In this document: positions 1-4,541 of the stretch, piece by piece
Layout: each line of letters opens with the position of its first letter
Numbering within the stretch: the stretch's first letter is position 1
DNA from: Nocardioidaceae bacterium
Lineage (GTDB): Bacteria; Actinomycetota; Actinomycetes; Propionibacteriales; Nocardioidaceae
Assembly: GCA_013696015.1 (NCBI GenBank)
Contig: JACCZI010000045.1
Location: 1-5,021, forward strand
Direction: 5' to 3'
Length of the DNA: 5,021 nucleotides
The notes under the pieces: generated by a model
Seen by the model: only the letters and a program-made list of their open reading frames with translations
Database searches by the model: none
Told to the model about the DNA's origin: nothing
Translations under genes and position numbers: made by a program

Positions 1-670
1 CCTCGGTGGGCGCCGTGGCGCCGCCGCGGACGAGGTCCCAGGTCGACTCGGTCGACTCGGCCTCGACCATCATGATCGCGACGTCACCATCGGGCAGCAC
101 GCGGCCCGCGACGACCATGTCGAAGACGGCCTCCTCGAGCTGGCTGTAGGACGGGAACCCGACCCACTGGCCGTCGATCAGCGCGACCCGGGCGCCGCCG
201 ACGGGACCGGAGAACGGCAGCCCGGACAGCTGGGTAGACGCCGAGGCGGCGTTGATTGCCAGGACGTCGTACGCGCTGTCGGGGTCGAGGGCCAAGATGG
301 TGATGACGACCTGGACCTCGTTGCGCAGGCCCTTCACGAAGGTCGGGCGGAGCGGGCGGTCGATGAGCCGGCAGGTAAGGATCGCGTCTTCGCTGGGCCG
401 GCCCTCACGGCGGAAGAACGAGCCGGGGATGCGGCCGGCGGCGTACATCCGCTCCTCGACATCGACCGTCAGCGGGAAGAAGTCGAGGTGCTCCTTGGGG
501 TGCTTGCCGGCGGTGGTGGCCGACAGCAGCATCGTGTCGTCGTCGAGGTAGGCGGCGACGGAGCCCGCGGCCTGGCGTGCCAGGCGGCCGGTCTCGAATC
601 GGATGGTACGGGTGCCGAAGCGACCGTTGTCGATCACGGTCTCGGCGGTGGTCAAAGTGGGTCCCACCAC
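1..670 (-). CDS. pnp: Polyribonucleotide nucleotidyltransferase (PNPase/GPSI), N-terminal part
   Basis: The product is a 3'-5' phosphorolytic exoribonuclease that releases nucleoside diphosphates from RNA, and in actinobacteria it also adds heteropolymeric 3' tails. It acts in the cytoplasm as a ring-shaped trimer. The 223 codons visible cover most of the first RNase PH-like domain. They contain the family's hallmark segment FFRREGRPSEDAILTCRLI at about residues 85-103, and also INAASASTQLSGLPFSGPVGG (split: INAASASTQL at 139-148, SGLPFSGPVGG at 149-159) and VFDMVVAGR at 182-190. The second RNase PH domain, KH and S1 domains lie beyond the left edge; the family is usually about 740 residues. 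I chose GTG at 670 because a GAAAGGGG Shine-Dalgarno lies six bases upstream; the GTG at 667 and TTG at 655 are alternatives. It lies downstream of rpsO, the conserved order. No damage is seen. Confidence 0.97.
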   Translation of the reverse strand, partial: MVGPTLTTAETVIDNGRFGTRTIRFETGRLARQAAGSVAAYLDDDTMLLSATTAGKHPKEHLDFFPLTVDVEERMYAAGRIPGSFFRREGRPSEDAILTCRLIDRPLRPTFVKGLRNEVQVVITILALDPDSAYDVLAINAASASTQLSGLPFSGPVGGARVALIDGQWVGFPSYSQLEEAVFDMVVAGRVLPDGDVAIMMVEAESTESTWDLVRGGATAPTE

Positions 671-676
671 GGGGTG

Positions 677-684
677 CCCCTTTC
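677..684 (-). promoter_or_regulatory. Shine-Dalgarno of pnp
   Basis: On the minus strand the sequence reads GAAAGGGG with six bases to the GTG at 670. This is what sets the pnp start. The bases right after it (GGG-GCAC-CCC, 680-671) could form a very small hairpin over the G-run, so accessibility of this site may be influenced by local folding. Confidence 0.7.
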
Positions 685-688
685 GTGT

Positions 689-727
689 CTCGCGGAGCAG
701 TTCCGCGAGGCCCGCTCTTCGGCGGGC
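689..727 (-). promoter_or_regulatory. Two back-to-back hairpins in the pnp leader
   Basis: Two perfect inverted repeats abut. The stem 689-696/702-709 (CTCGCGGA with TCCGCGAG) has 8 bp and a 5-nt loop. The stem 710-715/722-727 (GCCCGC with GCGGGC) has 6 bp and a 6-nt loop. On the minus-strand RNA they lie directly upstream of the pnp Shine-Dalgarno. They are likely parts of the structured pnp leader that affect ribosome access or RNase processing. The pairing is seen directly; the function is inferred. Confidence 0.5.
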
Positions 728-743
728 TACCGGACGGGTACGT

Positions 744-819
744 GGCGCCGGTCTTCGATCGAGGCCCTCGGTGTCCCCGTGGGACGGGGTTTCCGGGGGC
801 CACTACCGAGGACCGGCCT
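744..819 (-). promoter_or_regulatory. Structured pnp leader, candidate Actino-pnp RNA element
   Basis: The minus-strand RNA here can form a central hairpin of 6 bp with a 3-nt loop (775-780/784-789). This sits inside the stem 767-772/805-810 (CTCGGT with ACCGAG). Directly outside, bases 811-817 (GACCGGC) pair perfectly with 747-753 (GCCGGTC), while the overlapping 815-819 (GGCCT) can instead pair with 762-766 (AGGCC). The Actino-pnp motif is a known conserved RNA structure in the 5' leader of actinobacterial pnp genes, thought to mediate feedback control by the enzyme. Position and structural density match it, but I could not align to the family model. Alternatively it may simply be an RNase III site between rpsO and pnp, as in Streptomyces. 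Confidence 0.5.
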
Positions 820-879
820 ACCGCACTGCCGTGGCGTCTGCTCCGGTGGGTGTGGATGTTCAGTTGGTTGAGTTGCAAG

Positions 880-906
880 GAGCGACCACCCGGACGGGGG
901 TCGCTC
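880..906 (-). terminator. Hairpin just after rpsO, possible partial terminator or RNase III site
   Basis: An 8-bp perfect stem (880-887/899-906, GAGCGACC with GGTCGCTC) continues past one unpaired A into a 3-bp inner stem (889-891/896-898) with a GGAC loop. It begins 12 bases after the rpsO stop codon on the minus strand. The bases that follow (CTTGCAACTC) are not a U-tract, so it is a weak intrinsic terminator at best. In E. coli and Streptomyces coelicolor the rpsO-pnp intergenic hairpin is cut by RNase III, and this stem is a candidate for the same role, stabilising the rpsO 3' end. Confidence 0.5.
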
Positions 907-918
907 GGTCATGGCAGG

Positions 919-1188
919 TCAACGGCGCAGGCCGAGCCTCTCGATGAGGCGGCGGTAGCGGTTGATGTCGATGCGGTGCAGGTAGTTCAGCAGCCGACGG
1001 CGCTGGCCGACGAGCAGCAGCAGGCCGCGCCGGCTGTGGTGATCGTGCTTGTGATCCTTGAGGTGCTCGGTGAGGTGCGCGATGCGATGGGTCAGCAACG
1101 CCACCTGCACCTCGGGGGATCCGGTGTCACCGTCGCCGGTGGCATAATCACCGATGATCTTCTGTTTGGTCGCAACGTCCAGCGACAC
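919..1188 (-). CDS. rpsO: 30S ribosomal protein S15
   Basis: S15 is a primary binder of 16S rRNA in the platform of the small subunit; it contacts the central-domain three-way junction and helps form bridge B4. The 89-residue product has the usual family length. Recognisable conserved stretches are TGSPEVQVALLT (about residues 22-33), the HLKDHKHDHHSRRGLL region (about 42-57) holding the rRNA-binding DHHSRRGL motif, and the C-terminal RYRRLIERLGLRR. The start is GTG at 1188, with AAGGGAG five bases upstream; it gives the expected N-terminus VSLDVATKQK. Reading further upstream in the same frame adds only non-conserved residues. It is followed by pnp, as in most bacteria, and probably shares transcripts with it. 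Confidence 0.97.
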   Translation of the reverse strand: MSLDVATKQKIIGDYATGDGDTGSPEVQVALLTHRIAHLTEHLKDHKHDHHSRRGLLLLVGQRRRLLNYLHRIDINRYRRLIERLGLRR

Positions 1189-1192
1189 ACGT

Positions 1193-1200
1193 TCTCCCTT
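1193..1200 (-). promoter_or_regulatory. Shine-Dalgarno of rpsO
   Basis: The minus strand reads AAGGGAGA just upstream of GTG 1188. It is the strongest ribosome binding site in the window and fixes the rpsO start against longer in-frame alternatives reaching to 1326. Confidence 0.75.
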
Positions 1201-1277
1201 CGAGTTTTCCGTTGCGCGGCGCGCCGGGGCCTGTTCACCCGGGCACTGAGGTCCGCGGCCGATATTCGGCAGTTGCC

Positions 1278-1286
1278 AGGGTATCA
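1278..1286 (-). promoter_or_regulatory. Possible extended -10 promoter for rpsO
   Basis: The minus strand carries TGATACCCT, which matches the extended -10 pattern TG-N-TANNNT. Initiation would fall near 1271, leaving a leader of roughly 80 nt before rpsO. I see no good -35 hexamer at 16-18 bp spacing, which extended -10 promoters can tolerate. A dedicated rpsO-pnp promoter in this gap is expected from other actinobacteria, but this exact site is a guess from pattern alone. Confidence 0.35.
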
Positions 1287-1342
1287 GCGGGCGGCAGAGC
1301 GGCCCTAATCGTTGGCGGCGACGCATCGCTCGTCAGCCCTGG

Positions 1343-1410
1343 CCCATGCCCGAACCGAGCCGACGCCCTGGCAGACCCGGCGAACGGCTCGGTGGCCTCA
1401 TCGGCATGGG
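1343..1410 (-). terminator. Long imperfect inverted repeat after the membrane-protein gene
   Basis: CCCATGCC (1343-1350) pairs with GGCATGGG (1403-1410), and ACCGAGCC (1354-1361) pairs with GGCTCGGT (1386-1393). The right arm carries an extra unpaired stretch between the two blocks, and the loop is about 24 nt. It starts 18 bases past the stop codon of the membrane-protein gene. No U-run follows on the minus strand. It may be a U-less terminator, common in high-GC actinobacteria, or a processing structure separating the ribF unit from rpsO. Confidence 0.4.
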
Positions 1411-1428
1411 CGTTGGACGCCGCAACCG

Positions 1429-2442
1429 CTACTGCGGATCGCTTTCCGACTCGTGCCGCCGCAGCGTCTCGTACACGACGTGCACACCGATCGCCTGCTC
1501 GAGCTCGCGGGCGATGCTGGCGAAGAACTGCTCGCGGTACGCGGCGTCATTGACGGCGTACACGGTGAAGTAGAGGCCGGAAAAAGCAGCGAGGAACACC
1601 GACACCTGGAACAGCTCGTTGCTGATGGGGAGCCACCCGAGGGTTGGCAGATCGGTGGGGTGCCCCGGGCCCAGCCAGGCCTGCATGACGTCGTCGCTGA
1701 CCGCGACGCTGCCGAACACGAGGAAGAACAAGAAGACGCTGATCGACAGCAGCAGCACCTGTATGCCTTGGCTGAACAGCAGCACTACCACGAGGTTGGC
1801 ACGTGGGAGTCGCGGCAGCCGAGGCGGTGTCGCGTCCGGCGGTAACCGCGTTGTCGACGGCGCCACGGGCGTGTCCCGGCAGCAGGAGGCCACCCGTTCG
1901 GCGTCGACCTCCGCCTCGACCGTACGCACCTCCTCGGGGAGTCGGACCAGCAGGAAGGTGACCGCGACCTCGGCAAAGAGCAGCACCGCGATCCACAGGA
2001 CGCTCCGATCCATGTCCGAGGCGACCTGCCAGACCTCGGCGTTGATGAACAGAAAGGTGATGAACAGCAGCAACAGGGGCAGCGCGCGGGTCAGCAACGG
2101 AAACATCAGCCGCAATGAGCCGCGGCTGCGCCGCAGCGCCCACCCGGCCATGGTCTGCATCCGCAGCTGCACCCATGCGTACCCGGCCAGCACCGCGCCC
2201 AGCGTCACGAGGCCCACGAGCACTCCGACAGACCAGTCGGTCGCGAGCAGCCCGACCAGCAGTCCCAGCGCGACCGCTGCCAGGACGGCGCCTACGACCA
2301 ACCCCACGACGCGTCGACGCTGCAGCGCCGCTTCGACATCGGCGTGAACTGACGCGATGAAGTACGGCAGGCCGTGGTCGGCGAACCATGCCTCCGCACC
2401 GACAACCTGGGCGGCGACATCGTCGCTCGGCAACCTCGGCAC
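1429..2442 (-). CDS. Uncharacterised polytopic membrane protein, six predicted helices
   Basis: I do not recognise a named family. The 337-residue product has a soluble N-terminus (about 1-43), then hydrophobic spans at about 45-68, 70-92, 114-134, 147-167, 216-245 and 276-297. A Pro-rich and Arg-rich hydrophilic segment (about 168-214, with PPDATPPRLPRLPR at 201-214) separates spans 4 and 5. The C-terminal tail (about 298-337) is polar and probably helical, containing DAAYREQFF and a YETLRRHESESD end. No enzyme motif, transporter signature or signal peptide is evident. The start is GTG at 2442, 18 bases behind the ribF stop and without a clear Shine-Dalgarno, which suggests translation coupled to ribF. 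The ribF stop codon is in the same frame. Cotranscription with ribF is likely, but a functional link to flavin synthesis or transport is not shown. Confidence 0.9.
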   Translation of the reverse strand: MPRLPSDDVAAQVVGAEAWFADHGLPYFIASVHADVEAALQRRRVVGLVVGAVLAAVALGLLVGLLATDWSVGVLVGLVTLGAVLAGYAWVQLRMQTMAGWALRRSRGSLRLMFPLLTRALPLLLLFITFLFINAEVWQVASDMDRSVLWIAVLLFAEVAVTFLLVRLPEEVRTVEAEVDAERVASCCRDTPVAPSTTRLPPDATPPRLPRLPRANLVVVLLFSQGIQVLLLSISVFLFFLVFGSVAVSDDVMQAWLGPGHPTDLPTLGWLPISNELFQVSVFLAAFSGLYFTVYAVNDAAYREQFFASIARELEQAIGVHVVYETLRRHESESDPQ

Positions 2443-2460
2443 GGGTCGCAGGCTACGCGG

Positions 2461-3411
2461 CTATCGGTCCGTTTCGACCAGCAGCGCCCGGGCGCGATCG
2501 ACATCGTCTCGCATCTGGCGTACAAGGTCGTCGACCGCATCGAAGCGCACCTGGCCTCGCAGCCGTTCGACGAAGGCGACCTCGATGCGCACGTCGTACA
2601 ACTCGAGGTCATCTCGGTCAAGCACGTACGACTCCACGCGCCGCTGGACGCCGTCGAACGTAGGGTTGGTGCCGACGCTGATCGCAGCCGGCAACGCACG
2701 CGCTTCGAACTCGTCGAGGCGCCGCAGCCACCCCGCGTAGACACCGTCGGCCGGCACGGCGGTGAGACCGTCGGTCGGGACGTTGGCGGTCGGGTACCCG
2801 AGCTCCCGCCCCCGGTGGTCTCCCTCGAGCACGACGCCCGTGACAGTGTGCGGCCGGCCCAGGATCTCCGCCGCGCCAGAGACGTCACCGTCGGCCAGGC
2901 TCTGGCGGACGGCGGTCGACGACCACGGTCGAGCTCCCCCGTCCAGAGCCAGGGTCTCGACTGCGAAGCCGTGCTGGTCGCCCAGCATCCGCAGCGCCCC
3001 GACGTCGCCGGCCGCCTTGGCACCGAAGCGGAAGTTCTCGCCGACCACGACCGCTTGGGCATGCAACGCATCAACAAGGACGCGGCGTACGAACTCCTCC
3101 GGCGACCAGCCGGCAAAATCCCGGTCGAAGGGCAGCACGAGGACCTTGTCGGCGCCGGCCGCAAGGAGCAGCCCAGCCCTCTGGTCGATGTCGGTGAGCC
3201 GCACCGGCGCCCGCTCGGGGAGCAGCACCGCCATCGGGTGCGGGTCGAACGTCACCACAACCAGCTCAGCTCGCTGGGGCCGCTGGTCAGCGACCTTGCG
3301 GGCCACCCGGAGCACATGCGCGTGCCCGCGGTGCACCCCGTCATAGTTGCCGACAGTGACGATGCTGCGCTGGTCGGGCGCGACCTCGTCGAGCGACCGC
3401 CACACCTGCAT
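2461..3411 (-). CDS. ribF: Bifunctional riboflavin kinase / FMN adenylyltransferase (FAD synthetase)
   Basis: The enzyme phosphorylates riboflavin to FMN with ATP, then adenylylates FMN to FAD, in the cytoplasm. The 316-residue length is typical. The N-terminal nucleotidyltransferase half (about 1-185) shows VGNYDGVHRGH (20-30), an HxGH-type ATP site with Tyr where Phe is more usual; VVTFDPHP (52-59); GENFRFG (124-130); and STAVRQSLADGDV (165-177). The C-terminal kinase half shows GRELGYPTANV (201-211), including the PTAN motif, then GVYAGWL (223-229), SVGTNPTFDG (245-254) and VESYVLD (259-265), whose Glu corresponds to the catalytic base of the family. The ATG at 3411 gives the expected MQVWR start, although its Shine-Dalgarno is weak. 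No FMN riboswitch is evident upstream. The following membrane-protein gene is 18 bases away. Confidence 0.97.
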   Translation of the reverse strand: MQVWRSLDEVAPDQRSIVTVGNYDGVHRGHAHVLRVARKVADQRPQRAELVVVTFDPHPMAVLLPERAPVRLTDIDQRAGLLLAAGADKVLVLPFDRDFAGWSPEEFVRRVLVDALHAQAVVVGENFRFGAKAAGDVGALRMLGDQHGFAVETLALDGGARPWSSTAVRQSLADGDVSGAAEILGRPHTVTGVVLEGDHRGRELGYPTANVPTDGLTAVPADGVYAGWLRRLDEFEARALPAAISVGTNPTFDGVQRRVESYVLDRDDLELYDVRIEVAFVERLRGQVRFDAVDDLVRQMRDDVDRARALLVETDR

Positions 3412-3448
3412 CGCGCAAGCCTGTCATGCCACGGCAGATACACCCCCT

Positions 3449-3466
3449 CTCGTTGCCGGTAACGAG
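3449..3466 (-). promoter_or_regulatory. Short dyad upstream of ribF
   Basis: CTCGTT (3449-3454) and AACGAG (3461-3466) are perfect inverted arms around GCCGGT, with a further possible G-U pair inside. The dyad lies 38-55 bases upstream of the ribF ATG, in the 114-nt gap after the acetyltransferase gene. It could be an operator or a small RNA hairpin. The bases that follow on the minus strand are G-rich, not U-rich, so a terminator for the acetyltransferase gene is less likely. I find no convincing promoter hexamers in this gap. Confidence 0.3.
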
Positions 3467-3525
3467 CACCACCCGTCCCGCCGCTCAGTGGTGGCTTGGT
3501 CCGGCCACGGCCGTCGAACGACGCT

Positions 3526-4326
3526 TCAATGCTCAAGCCGCTGCCCACTACCGCCTGGGTGCGTGAACGGGGTGGTGGTGGCGAGCTCCACGAAGCCGAG
3601 ACGCTGGAGAATCGGTCGACTGTCTGGGGAGGCGTCGACCTGGAGGTAGCGGAAGCCTCGGGCTGATGCCTGGGTGGCCCGGTGGGCCACGAGCGAGCGG
3701 AACACACCGCGGCCCCGCCAGGCAGACAACGTGCCGCCACCCCACAGGCTGGCGAAGTCGGTGCCAGGATGGAACTCCACGCGCCCGGCTGCGATGGGAG
3801 TCTGCCCGGCCCATGCCACCACGGCCGCGGCTGAGTTGGTACGTCGCGCCAGATCGGCTCGTAGGGCGCTGCCCACTGCGGAGTGGTCTCCACCGAACAC
3901 CTCGTCATGTACCGCTACGACAGCCTCGACACCGTGCTCGTCCACAACCGCCAGCAGTTCTACGCCGCGGGGGGCTGGCGCATCGAGGGTGAGGCCTGCG
4001 ATCTCGGCGACGAGCAGCGCCTCGGCCGGCTCGGCTGTGAAACCGGCCGCGAGCAGCCGGTCGGGCAGGTCCGCGGGTTGGTCGTACGAGTAGTGCTTCC
4101 ACTCCCAGGGGCGCGACAGCTCCGCGAACCGGCTGATCTGCGCAGCAATGGCCGCGTCGGCGCTGGCGTGGTCCAGGTGAGACCAGATGACCCCGCTCCA
4201 CCCGTTCGCACCGGCGATGCTCCGGACCACGCCTGCGTCATGCTCCACGTGTCCGTCCGGCGCGTCAGGCTGCGGGCGCCGGCGCAGCTGGTCGTCGAAC
4301 GCCTCGAGCACCGCTTGTAGGTCCAT
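3526..4326 (-). CDS. GNAT-family N-acetyltransferase
   Basis: This protein probably transfers an acetyl group from acetyl-CoA to an amine; the substrate is unknown. The 266-residue length exceeds a single GNAT fold (about 150). The catalytic-type domain is C-terminal: VEFHPGTDFASLWGGGTL (183-200) forms the central strands, and WRGRGVFRSLVAHRA (203-217) is motif A, the acetyl-CoA pyrophosphate loop, with Phe where the second Gly of RxxGxG usually lies. GFRYLQVDAS (224-233) and PILQRLGFVELATTTPF (238-254) give the closing strands. The N-terminal half (about 1-115, with EWKHYSYDQPADL) may be a degenerate second GNAT-like domain. I chose ATG 4326 because MDLQAVLEAF looks like the family start; ATG 4374 and TTG 4401 in the same frame would add 16 or 25 residues. 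None of the three has a strong ribosome site. It is divergent from the DUF222 gene. Confidence 0.88.
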   Translation of the reverse strand: MDLQAVLEAFDDQLRRRPQPDAPDGHVEHDAGVVRSIAGANGWSGVIWSHLDHASADAAIAAQISRFAELSRPWEWKHYSYDQPADLPDRLLAAGFTAEPAEALLVAEIAGLTLDAPAPRGVELLAVVDEHGVEAVVAVHDEVFGGDHSAVGSALRADLARRTNSAAAVVAWAGQTPIAAGRVEFHPGTDFASLWGGGTLSAWRGRGVFRSLVAHRATQASARGFRYLQVDASPDSRPILQRLGFVELATTTPFTHPGGSGQRLEH

Positions 4327-4342
4327 GCGGGTAGCCGACCAG

Positions 4343-4381
4343 AACTGTGTCAGCGCCTGCAACTGTGGTGGCATCCACAGT
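4343..4381. promoter_or_regulatory. Operator-like dyad plus extra half-site before the acetyltransferase gene
   Basis: ACTGTGG (4362-4368) and CCACAGT (4375-4381) are perfect 7-bp inverted arms around a 6-bp spacer. A further direct copy of AACTGTG is at 4343-4349, exactly 18 bp from the one at 4361-4367. The dyad lies 36-55 bases upstream of the ATG at 4326, in the divergent intergenic region. The arrangement resembles a dimeric repressor or activator site. If the acetyltransferase instead starts at 4374 or 4401, most of this would be coding. Confidence 0.4.
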
Positions 4382-4382
4382 C

Positions 4383-4398
4383 TCGAACATTTGTTCCC
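4383..4398 (+). promoter_or_regulatory. LexA/SOS box upstream of the DUF222 gene
   Basis: The 16 bases TCGAACATTTGTTCCC match the actinobacterial SOS box TCGAAC-N4-GTTCGA in the whole left arm and four of six bases of the right arm, including the core GAAC-N4-GTTC. It overlaps where the -35 element of the downstream -10 (4419-4424) should be, a repressing position. In Mycobacterium tuberculosis, SOS boxes are known upstream of several 13E12 (DUF222/HNH) genes, the same family as the gene it faces here. LexA binding itself is inferred. Confidence 0.6.
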
Positions 4399-4418
4399 CA
4401 ATGCTCAGTGGTCTCGCC

Positions 4419-4424
4419 TAGATT
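4419..4424 (+). promoter_or_regulatory. -10 hexamer for the DUF222 gene, leaderless layout
   Basis: TAGATT matches the actinobacterial TANNNT pattern. It is followed by exactly six bases (GAGGGT) and then GTG at 4431, which is the classic spacing of a leaderless start where transcription begins on the start codon. The GAGGG between them is too close to act as a Shine-Dalgarno. TTGTTC at 4391-4396 is the nearest -35-like hexamer but at a long spacing of 22; it lies inside the SOS box. Confidence 0.5.
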
Positions 4425-4430
4425 GAGGGT

Positions 4431-4541
4431 GTGAAGCCTCACCGACCGACCTCCTGCCCGCTGCCGGGGGTGGTGGCGCCCCACCGGTGCACCCGGTGGC
4501 TGCCTGCCTGGACGCGGTGCAGGCCGCCCTCGCCGAGGTGA
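4431..4541 (+). other. Short reading frame from the leaderless GTG, out of frame with DUF222
   Basis: GTG 4431 opens a 36-codon frame (MKPHRPTSCP...) ending at TGA 4539-4541. It overlaps the first codons of the DUF222 frame. I do not think it is a gene of its own. The parallel frame from 4433 reads EASPTDLLPAAGGGGAPP straight into the DUF222 protein but has no start codon after the TGA at 4424-4426. The most economical reading is that GTG 4431 is the real or ancestral start and a frameshift, or a sequencing error, lies in between. A regulatory leader peptide is a less likely alternative. Confidence 0.35.

Noticed and set aside
41..60. Tandem 9-bp repeat GGTCGACTC in pnp
   Set aside because: It encodes Glu-Ser-Thr twice (residues 205-210) inside an intact conserved protein; two copies in frame look like a harmless local duplication.
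405..878. Minus-strand frame overlapping the pnp N-terminus and its leader
   Set aside because: It is out of frame with the strongly conserved PNPase sequence and is low-complexity Arg/Pro/Gly-rich.
1189..1326. N-terminal extension of rpsO up to 1326
   Set aside because: The extra 46 residues are Arg/Pro-rich and foreign to S15, and a strong Shine-Dalgarno precedes GTG 1188.
1547..2389. Alternative minus-strand frame of 280 codons inside the membrane-protein gene
   Set aside because: It is Arg, Gly and Ala-rich without hydrophobic spans or motifs; the frame with six clean membrane helices is the real one.
2292..3164. Open frame of 290 codons on the minus strand overlapping ribF and the membrane-protein gene
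   Set aside because: It is shifted by one frame relative to ribF, its composition is rich in Ser, Arg and Thr as expected of an off-frame read, and it overlaps two well-supported genes.
2374..3462. Long open frame on the plus strand opposite ribF (362 codons)
   Set aside because: It mirrors ribF codon periodicity in high-GC DNA. ribF on the other strand has full-length family motifs, and the plus-strand frame shows no recognisable domain.
3412..3525. FMN riboswitch upstream of ribF
   Set aside because: The 114-nt gap is too short and lacks the multi-stem RFN layout; only a small dyad is present.
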